A stretch of DNA of 64,000 nt from Sphingobium sp. TCM1 (lineage in GTDB: Bacteria; Pseudomonadota; Alphaproteobacteria; Sphingomonadales; Sphingomonadaceae), in the NCBI RefSeq assembly GCF_001650725.1, contig NZ_LXVX01000001.1, forward strand, positions 181,831 to 245,830, given 5' to 3'. Both the position numbers and the translations under genes were made by a program. The notes under the pieces are model-generated. The model worked only from the letters and a program-made list of their open reading frames with translations, was not told the DNA's origin and searched no databases. Each line of letters starts with the position of its first letter. The stretch's first letter is position 1. Of the stretch, positions 50,576-58,238 are shown in pieces.

Positions 50576-51431
50576 GGCGCGCCCTTTCCGCCGCCGTCAC
50601 CGTGTTGCCGAGCAGGCAGGCGATGGTCATCGGCCCGACCCCGCCCGGCACCGGCGTCACCGCCCTTGCGTGTCCCAGTTCCTCCGTGGCGCAATCACCC
50701 ACAAGCCGCGTCGATCCGTCCGGCTGCGCAACTCGCGTGATGCCGACATCAATCACGATCGCGCCCGGCTTCACCCAATAGCCGCGCACCAGATGCGGCG
50801 CGCCGGCGGCCGCTACGATGATGTCGGCCTTGCGGGCAATCTCCGGCAGGCCGCGCGTTTCGATATGGGTGACGGTCACGGTCGCCTCCCGCTCCAGCAG
50901 CAGCATGGCGACGGGCTTCCCGACGATGTTGGACTTGCCGATCACCACGACGTCCAGCCCGCGATAATCCGCGATCAGCCCGTCCAGCAGCTTCATGACC
51001 CCCAGCGGGGTGCAGGGGACGAGGCCACCGGTTCCCGTGGACAGCCGCCCGACATTGACCGGATGGAAGCCGTCCACATCCTTGGCCGGGTCGATCCGGT
51101 CCAGTACCAGCGTCGCGTCGATCTGTGGCGGTAGCGGCAACTGGATCAATATGCCGTCTATTTCGCCGTCCAGGTTGAGCCGGTCGATCAGGGCGAGCAG
51201 CACGTCCTGTGGCGTATCGGCGGCCAGCCGATGCTCCACGGAGACGATGCCGACCCTGCGGCATTCCGCGACCTTGCGCCCGACATAGACCTTGCTCGCC
51301 GGATCGTCGCCGACCAGCACCACCGCCAGTGCGGGCGCATGGCCCGTGCGTGCGCGCAGGGCTTCCACCCGCGCGGCGGTTTCCGCCGACAGGGCGCGCG
51401 CCACGGTGCGTCCGTCGATCCGCTCCGCCAC
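50568..51431 (-). CDS. folD: Bifunctional methylenetetrahydrofolate dehydrogenase/methenyltetrahydrofolate cyclohydrolase
   Basis: A 287-residue FolD. VYVGRKVAECRRVGI near 44-58 has the catalytic Lys region, GILIQLPLPPQID near 85-97, KDVDGFHPVN near 107, and the cofactor segment VIGKSNIVGKPVAMLL near 155-170; PVPGGVGPMTIACLL is at the end. GTG at 51431 gives the usual N terminus (AERIDGRTVARAL) and follows the purU stop; an ATG at 51467 would overlap purU by 32 bp. It oxidises methylene-THF to formyl-THF between MetF and PurU. Confidence 0.93.
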   Translation of the reverse strand: MAERIDGRTVARALSAETAARVEALRARTGHAPALAVVLVGDDPASKVYVGRKVAECRRVGIVSVEHRLAADTPQDVLLALIDRLNLDGEIDGILIQLPLPPQIDATLVLDRIDPAKDVDGFHPVNVGRLSTGTGGLVPCTPLGVMKLLDGLIADYRGLDVVVIGKSNIVGKPVAMLLLEREATVTVTHIETRGLPEIARKADIIVAAAGAPHLVRGYWVKPGAIVIDVGITRVAQPDGSTRLVGDCATEELGHARAVTPVPGGVGPMTIACLLGNTVTAAERARHG

Positions 51432-51435
51432 GGCT

Positions 51436-52296
51436 TCAGGCCTTGAAGACGACAGTGCGTGCGCCATTCTGGAAAACCCGTCCCTGAAGATGGTGCTGCA
51501 CGGCGGTGGCCAGCACCCGCCGCTCGATGTCACGGCCCTTGCGCACCAGGTCGTCGGGCGTGTCGGCATGGTTGATCGCCTCTACGTCCTGATGGATGAT
51601 CGGCCCTTCGTCCAGGTCGGCGGTCACATAATGGGCCGTCGCCCCGATCATCTTGACCCCGCGCTCATGCGCCTGGTGATAGGGCTTGGCGCCCTTGAAG
51701 CCGGGCAGGAAACTATGGTGGATGTTGATGCAGCGGCCTGACAGGAAGGCCGCCAGGTCATCGCTCAATATCTGCATGTAGCGCGCCAGCACGATCAGGT
51801 CCGCGCCGGTCCGGTCGACGATCGCCTTGATCTGCGCTTCCTGTTGCGGCTTGCTGTCCTTGCTGATCGGCAGGTGATGATAGGGCAGGTCGCCCATCAG
51901 CGACGTGGTCAGCACATGCTGGGGATGGTTGCTGACGATGCCAACCACGTCCATGTCCAGTTCGCCGATGCGCCAGCGATAGAGAAGGTCGCCCAGGCAA
52001 TGGTCGAACTTGCTGACCAGCAACAGCACCTTCTGCCGTTCGCTGCGGCGGCGCAGCGTCCAGTCCATGCCGCGCGCCTGCGCCAGCGATCCGAATGCGG
52101 CATCCAGTCCGGCGATGCCGTCCCCGGCGATCTCGAACTCGACTCGCATGAAGAATCGGTCGGTCAGCTTGTCATTATATTGCTGCGCGTCGGTGATGTT
52201 GCCGCCCTGCTGCGTCAGGCAGGTGGCGACATCGGCGACCAGCCCCGGCCGGTCGTCGCATTGCAGGGTGAGGGTGCAGATTTCGCTCACGTTCAT
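51436..52296 (-). CDS. purU: Formyltetrahydrofolate deformylase
   Basis: A 286-residue PurU. An N-terminal ACT domain ([31 protein letters not shown]) covers about 6-80. The C-terminal formyltransferase-like domain has [31 protein letters not shown] and [17 protein letters not shown], with the catalytic Asn-His-Asp set (His in IHHSFLP, Asp in DLDEGP). It releases formate and THF from 10-formyl-THF. The start at 52296 follows GGAGAGAG. Placed between metF and folD, it provides the THF-regenerating end of methyl-group oxidation. Confidence 0.95.
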   Translation of the reverse strand: MNVSEICTLTLQCDDRPGLVADVATCLTQQGGNITDAQQYNDKLTDRFFMRVEFEIAGDGIAGLDAAFGSLAQARGMDWTLRRRSERQKVLLLVSKFDHCLGDLLYRWRIGELDMDVVGIVSNHPQHVLTTSLMGDLPYHHLPISKDSKPQQEAQIKAIVDRTGADLIVLARYMQILSDDLAAFLSGRCINIHHSFLPGFKGAKPYHQAHERGVKMIGATAHYVTADLDEGPIIHQDVEAINHADTPDDLVRKGRDIERRVLATAVQHHLQGRVFQNGARTVVFKA

Positions 52297-52321
52297 CTCT
52301 CTCCGCTGATGGCCGGCGCGC

Positions 52322-53191
52322 TCAATGGCGGGCCGTATAGTCGTTGATCCATTCGACCGTGCGGGCGAGGCCGCCGAACGGATAGAAGTGCAGCCGCACC
52401 TTGCCATGCTGTGGTCCCAGACCGGCGGCGAGCGCGTCGACCAGTTTGTCGGGACCGGCGGTGCCGATCAGCCTGGTGATCGAAATGCCATATTTGGCGA
52501 GGACCGATGTCGATGCGCCCACGCCGCAGCGCGCGGCAAAGCGCATCAGCGTCTTGATCCCGGCCGGGCCGGGCACGCCGATCCGCACCGGCGCATCGAT
52601 CCCGCGCGTGCGCAGTTCGGCCAGCCAGCCCAGGATCGGCGCCGCGTCGAAACCGAATTGCGTGACGATCAACGGTGCCATGTTCCGGCTCGCGATTTCG
52701 CCGCACTTGGCGGTCAGCACCTCGAACGTCTGGTCGGTGCTCATGTTGGGATGGCCCTCGGGATGGCCGCCGATGCCGATCGCCCTGATCCCCGCCCTCT
52801 CGAACGCGCCGGTGCGGATCAGCGCCATGCTGTCGGCATAGGGGCCCGCCGCTTCAGCAGGATCGCCGGCGATGACGAAGCAGCGCCGCACCCCCGCCTC
52901 GCGGACCACGGCCGCCAGATAGGTCTCGAAATCATCGCCCGATTCCAGCCGGCGGGCGGAAAAATGCGGCATCGGTTCGAAGCCCAGCGCGCGCACCGTC
53001 CTGGCCGCCGCGATCCGCGCCTCCAGCGACTCACCGGGCAGGAAAGTGACGGCAACCGGCGTCTCGGCCGGGATGGCCGGCGCGGCCTCGGTCAGCGCTT
53101 CAATGTCCTTGGCGGTGATCTCCAGCGAAAAGCCGTCGGTCATGCCCTTGGGCGGCAAATCCCAGTTCGGATGGATCGACGGCAGGCTCAT
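52322..53191 (-). CDS. metF: Methylenetetrahydrofolate reductase
   Basis: A 289-residue FAD-dependent MTHFR-family protein ([23 protein letters not shown] near the N terminus, [17 protein letters not shown] near 130, [14 protein letters not shown] near 160, VTQFGFDA near 195). It is a little divergent from enteric MetF, as in ligM-linked copies. The start at 53191 has GGGAGAGAA upstream. In O-demethylation it runs toward methylene-THF, using methyl-THF made by the LigM-type enzyme. It heads the minus-strand metF-purU-folD-folB operon. Confidence 0.9.
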   Translation of the reverse strand: MSLPSIHPNWDLPPKGMTDGFSLEITAKDIEALTEAAPAIPAETPVAVTFLPGESLEARIAAARTVRALGFEPMPHFSARRLESGDDFETYLAAVVREAGVRRCFVIAGDPAEAAGPYADSMALIRTGAFERAGIRAIGIGGHPEGHPNMSTDQTFEVLTAKCGEIASRNMAPLIVTQFGFDAAPILGWLAELRTRGIDAPVRIGVPGPAGIKTLMRFAARCGVGASTSVLAKYGISITRLIGTAGPDKLVDALAAGLGPQHGKVRLHFYPFGGLARTVEWINDYTARH

Positions 53192-53250
53192 GATTCTCTC
53201 CCGGTAGGACTGGACCCTGGGGCGGCTCGGCGCATCGGCTTGGCGCTCTT

Positions 53251-53267
53251 TGTATCCCCGGCGCATT
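53251..53267. promoter_or_regulatory. Weak TGT...ACA-like site, copy E
   Basis: TGTATCCCCGGCGCATT lies between metF and the divergent hydrolase-ligM genes. It matches copy B at 13 of 17 positions but lacks the final ACA, so it is only a candidate. Confidence 0.35.
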
Positions 53268-53311
53268 TTCCCCCTAGCCCATCCGTCTAGATTCGTATAG
53301 ATGAAATTTTC

Positions 53312-54097
53312 ATGAGTGCGAAATCATCTGAATTGGCTTTGGAGCAGGGCGCGAAGGCGCCGCTTGTCATCCTTCCGGGGCTTATCTGTGATTCGCGCAT
53401 GTTCGCCGACACGCTGGCCGCCTTTCCCGGCAGCATGGTCGTCGATGGCTTTTATGGCGGCGCGGACCGGATCGAGGCGATGGCCGATCATGCGCTCGGC
53501 CTCATTCCCGAACGCTGTGCGCTGCTCGGCCACAGCATGGGTGCGCGCGTCGCGCTCGAACTGGTGCGCAAGGCGCCCGGGCGGGTGGAACGGCTGGCGC
53601 TGGTCGACACCGGCGTCCATCCGGTAAGGCCGGGTGAGCGGGAAGGCCGCTATCGCCTGCGCGACCTTGGCCGGGCGCAGGGCATGGCCGCGCTGGTGGC
53701 GGAGTGGCTGCCGCCGATGATGGGCGCCGGCTCGCTGCGTGACGAAGCGCTGATGGACCGGCTCTACGCCATGGCCGTCGCGGCGGGGCTACAGGTTTTC
53801 GAGGCGCAGATCGAGGCGCTGCTGCATCGTCCCTTGGTCGATACGCTGCTGCCGACCATCGCTTGCCCGACCATCGCTATGGTCGGGCAGGAGGACCGCT
53901 GGTCTCCGGTGGCGCAGCATGAGGCGATCGCCGCCGCCATTCCAGGCGCGCGCCTTCGCGTCGTACCCGGCGCGGGCCACATGATGCCAGCGGAAACACC
54001 GCAGGCCTTCAACGGACAAGTGCGGGAATGGCTCGACCAGCCATCCTCGCCCGATGCGATTTCAATATCAGGTAGAAGGAGAGGTTTGAATGACTGA
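53312..54097 (+). CDS. Alpha/beta-hydrolase
   Basis: A 261-residue alpha/beta-hydrolase. The nucleophile Ser is in LLGHSMGAR near 70-78, the acid in GQEDRWSP near 193 and the His in GAGHMMPAE near 220. It has no signal peptide. It overlaps the O-demethylase gene by 8 bp, so the two are coupled. It may open an ester or meta-cleavage product, or remove an aromatic ester before demethylation. Substrate unknown. Confidence 0.88.
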   Translation: MSAKSSELALEQGAKAPLVILPGLICDSRMFADTLAAFPGSMVVDGFYGGADRIEAMADHALGLIPERCALLGHSMGARVALELVRKAPGRVERLALVDTGVHPVRPGEREGRYRLRDLGRAQGMAALVAEWLPPMMGAGSLRDEALMDRLYAMAVAAGLQVFEAQIEALLHRPLVDTLLPTIACPTIAMVGQEDRWSPVAQHEAIAAAIPGARLRVVPGAGHMMPAETPQAFNGQVREWLDQPSSPDAISISGRRRGLND

Positions 54098-55490
54098 CAA
54101 GACCCTGCAACAGCTGCTCGACGAAAAGGGCGATATCGTCGACTTCCTGCGCAACCAGCAGACCGGCCCCAATGCCTATCCCGGCGTTCCGGCCGAATAT
54201 AGCAACTGGCGCGACGAACAGCGCAGCTGGGCCGAAAGTGCCGTGCTGTTCAACCAGAGCTTCCACATGGTCGATCTGCTCGTCACCGGTCCCGGTGCCT
54301 TCGACATGCTCGCCTATCTCGCCCCCAACAGCTTCAAGGGCTTCGTTCCCAACCGCGCCAAGCAATTCGCGCCCGTCACGCCGGAAGGCTATGTGATCGG
54401 CGACGTCATCCTCTTCTATCTGGAAGAAGAAAAGTTCGAGCTGGTCGGCCGCGCGCCCTCGATAGAATGGGTCGAATATTGGGCCTCCACCGGCAAGTGG
54501 GACGTGAAGGTCGAACGCGACGAACGCACCGCCGCCCGCCCGCTCGACAGCCAAGGCTATCGCCGCAACTATCGCTTCCAGCTCCAGGGGCCAAACGCCA
54601 TGCCCGTGCTGGAAAAGGCGATGGGCCAGACCCCGCCGGACCTCAAATTCTTCCACATGGCCCCGATCATGATCGCCGGCGTCGAAGTGCGCGCGCTGCG
54701 CCACGGAATGGCCGGCCAGCCCGGTTACGAGCTGTTTGGCCCCTGGAAGGATTATGACACCGTCCGCAATGCGCTGATCGAAGCGGGCAAGGATTATGGC
54801 CTGACCCTGTGCGGTGGCCGTACCTATTCGTCCAACACGCTGGAATCGGGCTGGATCCCTTCGCCGCTGCCCGCAACCTATACGGGCGAAGGCTCCAGGG
54901 CGTTCCGTGAATGGCTGCCCGCCAAATCCTATGAGGGCATGTGTTCGCTCGGAGGCAGCTTCGTCTCAGACAAGATCGAGGATTATTATCTCAATCCGTG
55001 GGAACTGGGCTATGGCATCATGGTCAAGTTCGACCATGAATTCGTCGGCCGCGAGGCGCTGGAGAAGATCAAGGACCAGCCCCACCGCCAGAAGGTGACG
55101 CTGGCGCTCGACAATGAGGATATCGTCCGCGTCATGAGCTCGATGCTCCAGACCGGCGACAAGGCAAAGTTCCTGGAATTCCCCAGCGCGGTCTATTGTA
55201 TGCACCCCTATGACGCGGTGCTGAAGGACGGCAAGACAGTCGGCCTGTCGACCTGGATCGGCTACACCATCAACGCGGGCCGCTTCCTGGCGCTCGCCAT
55301 GGTCGACGCCGAGTTCGCGACGCCCGGCACGGAAGTCACCCTGCTCTGGGGCGAACCCGATGGCGGCACGGCCAAGCCCACCGTTGAGCCGCACGTCCAG
55401 ACGGAGATCAAGGCGGTCGTGTCGCCCGTCCCCTATTCGGAAGTCGCCCGCGACAATTATGCCGAAGGCTGGCGCACCAAGGCCGCCTGA
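54090..55490 (+). CDS. ligM: Tetrahydrofolate-dependent aromatic O-demethylase (LigM/DesA family)
   Basis: A 466-residue GcvT-fold methyltransferase. Conserved family blocks are EYSNWRDEQRSW near 36-47, AVLFNQSFHMVDL near 51-63, LRHGMAGQPGYELFGPW near 204-220, SSNTLESGWIPSPLPATYTG near 248-267 and FVKFDH-type MVKFDHEFVGREALE near 312. These match vanillate O-demethylase LigM and syringate O-demethylase DesA of Sphingobium SYK-6, at the same length. It moves the aryl methyl group to THF. The neighbouring metF, folD and purU regenerate THF. Whether vanillate, syringate or 3-O-methylgallate is preferred cannot be told here. Confidence 0.93.
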   Translation: MTDKTLQQLLDEKGDIVDFLRNQQTGPNAYPGVPAEYSNWRDEQRSWAESAVLFNQSFHMVDLLVTGPGAFDMLAYLAPNSFKGFVPNRAKQFAPVTPEGYVIGDVILFYLEEEKFELVGRAPSIEWVEYWASTGKWDVKVERDERTAARPLDSQGYRRNYRFQLQGPNAMPVLEKAMGQTPPDLKFFHMAPIMIAGVEVRALRHGMAGQPGYELFGPWKDYDTVRNALIEAGKDYGLTLCGGRTYSSNTLESGWIPSPLPATYTGEGSRAFREWLPAKSYEGMCSLGGSFVSDKIEDYYLNPWELGYGIMVKFDHEFVGREALEKIKDQPHRQKVTLALDNEDIVRVMSSMLQTGDKAKFLEFPSAVYCMHPYDAVLKDGKTVGLSTWIGYTINAGRFLALAMVDAEFATPGTEVTLLWGEPDGGTAKPTVEPHVQTEIKAVVSPVPYSEVARDNYAEGWRTKAA

Positions 55491-55510
55491 TTATTTCCGA
55501 GCGGGAAGGA

Positions 55511-55538
55511 ACGGGGGATGCCGAAAGGCGTCCCCCGT
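55511..55538 (+). terminator. Rho-independent terminator after the O-demethylase gene
   Basis: ACGGGGGATGCC (55511-55522) pairs with GGCGTCCCCCGT (55527-55538), a 12-bp stem with one G-T pair and a GAAA tetraloop. It is followed by TTCATTT, about 20 bp past the ligM stop. Confidence 0.85.
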
Positions 55539-55947
55539 TTCATTTGGAGGGCAAAGGACATTAAGCCCGTTCCTGTGACGGAAGGGGTGGGTGCGAGCGA
55601 AAGGCGCCTTGAGCAGCGCTCCAGCAGGATGGTATGATCTGGGCGACGGCACCGTTCCGACCATGCGACACGGGTAGCGGCCCCATCGCCCAAAACTCTT
55701 CCAATGTAGGATTTTGTCTGATCGACCCTTGTAGATGGACCAGCACCCGCGCGCGCCTTGGCCTCGCCCCGTCAAGCTGACGCGTCCCCGGCGCGTCGCC
55801 GTGGCGCCATTGTCGCGTCGGCGTGACTCTGGCGTGACTGGCATGGCGCGTCGGGCGCGCGTTGCGGACGCTTCGCGGGGGCAATCGGCGAAAATCGCGT
55901 GACGACAGTGTGAACTTCGGCCTGACGCGTCGGCGGCGCGTGCCATG
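55539..55947. other. Non-coding stretch between ligM and the IclR gene
   Basis: About 410 bp with no convincing gene on either strand. The right half (55785-55940) contains several GCGTCGG/GGCGCGTC-like words and a direct GGCGTGACT repeat (GGCGTGACTC, then GGCGTGACTG near 55820-55840). It may be a decayed sequence or a regulatory region. Confidence 0.5.
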
Positions 55948-56709
55948 CTAGGGCGCAGGCGCCTCGGCCGCGGCGAACAGTCCAACGGCCTGCTTCAGCT
56001 TGGCGATCGTTCGCGCTTCCAGCTCGGCGGAAAAGCGCGGCATCGGAATGGCGACCGCGAAGGCACCTACCGCAGCGCCGTCCATCACCACCGCCATCCC
56101 CAGGCCGCAGATGCCCGGCGTATATTCCTCGCGCGTGCGGCCGATCCCTGTCGCGCGCACCTCCGATAGTTCGGCGCGCAAGGCCGCCTCGTCGGTGATG
56201 CTGCCAGGGGTGAAGGCGCTGAGCGGTGTCGCGGCGAAATAGGCGTCCAGTTCGGCGTCGGGCATCGCCGCCAGCAGCGCCTTGCCGGCGGCCAGGCAAT
56301 GGATCGGGCTGCGTGTGCCGACGCTGATCGAATAGCGCAGCGATTGTTCTGCCGTCTCGGTGACGATCGCTTCCAGCTGCCAGCCGTCGCGTGTGAAGAA
56401 GGATGCGGTCTCGTTGGTCTGCAAACGCAGCGACTTGACCAGCGGCCGCACCTTGTCCGCCAGCGACAGCGATCCGCGGGGCGCCGCCAGCCGCTCCAGC
56501 GCGCCGCCGGGAAGGTATCGCCGCCCGTCCCGCGCCAGATAGTCGCGCTCCACCAGCGTGGCGAGCAGGTAGGACAGGCTGCTCACAGGAATGGCGAGGC
56601 CTGCTGCGATTTCCTGCGCGACGACCCCGGCCGGGCGCGCGACGACATATTCGATGATGTCGATGGTACGCATCGCCGATTTGACGGTGGACGGCGTCGT
56701 GCCATTCAT
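55948..56709 (-). CDS. IclR-family transcriptional regulator
   Basis: A 253-residue regulator with an N-terminal winged helix (SAMRTIDIIEYVVARPAGVVAQEIAAGLAIPVSSLSYLLATLVERDYL near 11-60) and a C-terminal effector domain (CLAAGKALLAAM near 137, GICGLGMAVVMDGAAVGAFAVAIP near 198). IclR proteins commonly govern aromatic catabolic operons. It is downstream of an NTF2-like gene on the same strand, 3 bp apart, and lies between the ligM and ferB-like genes. Its targets are not evident. Confidence 0.92.
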   Translation of the reverse strand: MNGTTPSTVKSAMRTIDIIEYVVARPAGVVAQEIAAGLAIPVSSLSYLLATLVERDYLARDGRRYLPGGALERLAAPRGSLSLADKVRPLVKSLRLQTNETASFFTRDGWQLEAIVTETAEQSLRYSISVGTRSPIHCLAAGKALLAAMPDAELDAYFAATPLSAFTPGSITDEAALRAELSEVRATGIGRTREEYTPGICGLGMAVVMDGAAVGAFAVAIPMPRFSAELEARTIAKLKQAVGLFAAAEAPAP

Positions 56710-56712
56710 ATG

Positions 56713-57117
56713 TCAGCTTTCCCCCGGTTGGAAAGTCAGGCTGCCTCGCCTTTCGGCAAAAAGCCAGCCCCCGTCCGTGCGGACGAAATAGTCGTGGAAC
56801 GATCCGACCTTAGGCGCTGCCTCGCCGGTGAACAACAGCATGGCGCTTTCGCCCTTGGCGTGGTCCTCGTCCAGCACGTCGACGACGATGTTGGAGCAGA
56901 TATGACGGGTGGTCCGCGCCGGCCGGGCGAGGAAGGCGGCCAGGATCGCCTCTCGCCCCTCCACCCAGTCGTCGGGCGCGGTCGGGCGCGCCATCCGGCC
57001 ATCCGGCGCATAAAGCGCCGCGACATCCGTCCAGCGGCCGGCATCGTTCAGATTGGCGTAGCGCGCGACAAGCCGTGCGCAATCCTGCTCGATCTCACGG
57101 CGCTGATCGTCGGTCAT
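56713..57117 (-). CDS. NTF2/SnoaL-like protein 3
   Basis: A 134-residue SnoaL_4-type protein (CARLVARYANLNDAGRWTDVAALYAPDGRMARP near 13-45, TTRHICSNIVVDVLDEDHAKGES near 68-90, GSFHDYFVRTDGGWLFAERRGSLTF at the end). The RYxxLxDxGRW start and RHxxxN motif are typical of ring-hydroxylating-like SnoaL enzymes. It precedes the IclR gene by 3 bp. It is distinct from the two NTF2-like proteins near 46 kb. A lyase or isomerase in lignin-dimer breakdown is a possible role. Confidence 0.85.
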   Translation of the reverse strand: MTDDQRREIEQDCARLVARYANLNDAGRWTDVAALYAPDGRMARPTAPDDWVEGREAILAAFLARPARTTRHICSNIVVDVLDEDHAKGESAMLLFTGEAAPKVGSFHDYFVRTDGGWLFAERRGSLTFQPGES

Positions 57118-57228
57118 GGCAGCGTGTCGGCCCGGCCGGGGATGATCGGCATGACGGGTGGTCCTTCTCCTGGTCGGGACCACCCTGTCACAAATTCATG
57201 GATATGGAAACATCGCAGATATGAAATT

Positions 57229-58065
57229 CTAGGTCGATGTCTTGTTCTTGCTCAAATCATAGCTGCCCAGGCCCGGCTTGTAGCTCTTTTCATCAATGAA
57301 CTGGCGGATGCCTTCCTTGCGGCCTTCGCTCTTGTCATGAAAGTTCGCGGCCTCCTGCATCCGCACGAGATAATCCTCCGCTTCGTCATAGGTGATGGTG
57401 CCGACGCGGCGCACGGCATCCTTGGCGAATTTGAGTGCGACCGGATTTTTCTTGAGCAGCAGTTCGGCGACTTCCGTGGTGCGCGCCTTCAGTCGCTCCA
57501 GCGGCACGCTTTCGTTTACCAGCCGCATCGCTGCCGCCGCCTTGCCGTCGATCAGGTCGCCGGTCAGCGTCAGCCACATGGCGTCGCGCATGGGCAGCAG
57601 ATCGACCACCACCTTGGTGACGCCGCCGCCCGGCAATATGCCCCAGTTGATTTCGCTGAGTCCGAACTGAGCTTCGTCCGCGCAGATGGCGAGATCGCAG
57701 GCAAAGAGCGGGCCAAAACCGCCGCCGAAACACCAGCCATTGACCATGGCGATGGTCGGCTTCTGATACCAGCGCAGGCGGCGGAACCAGCCATAGCTTT
57801 CGCGTTGCGACTTGCGCACGCCACGCAGGCCCTGCGCCTCGGTTTCGCGGAAATATTCCTTCAGGTCCATGCCCGCGGACCAGGCCGTGCCTTCGCCGCC
57901 GAGCACCAGCACGCCGACATCGTCGCGAAATTCCAGCTCGTCCAGCACCTCCATCATGCGCCGGTTGAGCGTCGGGCTCATCGCGTTGCGCTTGGTGGGG
58001 CGGGCGAAGTTCACCCAGGCGATTCCGTCCGCGACATCAAAGGAAACGACGTCCTGCTCTTCCAT
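57229..58065 (-). CDS. ferB: p-Hydroxycinnamoyl-CoA hydratase/lyase (feruloyl-CoA to vanillin), FerB/Ech-like
   Basis: A 278-residue crotonase-family enzyme. RPTKRNAMSPTLNRRMMEVLD near 22-42, the oxyanion block WSAGMDLKEYFRETEAQ near 70-86, MVNGWCFGGGFGPLFACDLAICADEAQFGLSEINWGI near 113-150 with the catalytic Glu, and FIDEKSYKPGL near the end all match the HCHL/Ech family. It adds water to feruloyl- or p-coumaroyl-CoA and splits off acetyl-CoA to give vanillin or 4-hydroxybenzaldehyde. The start at 58065 follows AGGAG. Operator copy D lies just upstream, linking it to the distant FerA-like gene. Confidence 0.95.
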   Translation of the reverse strand: MEEQDVVSFDVADGIAWVNFARPTKRNAMSPTLNRRMMEVLDELEFRDDVGVLVLGGEGTAWSAGMDLKEYFRETEAQGLRGVRKSQRESYGWFRRLRWYQKPTIAMVNGWCFGGGFGPLFACDLAICADEAQFGLSEINWGILPGGGVTKVVVDLLPMRDAMWLTLTGDLIDGKAAAAMRLVNESVPLERLKARTTEVAELLLKKNPVALKFAKDAVRRVGTITYDEAEDYLVRMQEAANFHDKSEGRKEGIRQFIDEKSYKPGLGSYDLSKNKTST

Positions 58066-58088
58066 CTTCCTGCTCCTGCATGGCAATA

Positions 58089-58105
58089 TGTATCACAGGC
58101 ATACA
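58089..58105. promoter_or_regulatory. 17-bp TGT...ACA operator, copy D
   Basis: TGTATCACAGGCATACA, 24 bp upstream of the FerB-like start. It is the most symmetrical copy: the half-sites TGTATCA and GCATACA are near-complements around CAG. Confidence 0.7.
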
Positions 58106-58188
58106 ATTAAAGGGGCAAGCCGTGCAAGAGGAAATTTGGCGGACGGCCTTGAGAGGCTGACTTGACAAGAGTTGACACTGCCTGAAAG

Positions 58189-58202
58189 ATAACGATCGTT
58201 AT
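58189..58202. promoter_or_regulatory. ATAACGATCGTTAT palindromic operator, copy 3
   Basis: A perfect 14-bp copy upstream of the flavoprotein gene at 58239. TTGACA at 58172-58177 looks like a -35 element, and the palindrome covers the place of the -10, fitting a repressor site. Confidence 0.75.
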
Positions 58203-58238
58203 TAATATAGACTGGTGCGACCGGTGGAGCGAGGTGAC

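Noticed and set aside
48956..50740. A 594-codon frame inside the AAHS transporter gene
   Set aside because: Same strand, other frame of a clear twelve-helix transporter; hydrophilic Arg/Gly/Ala-rich translation.
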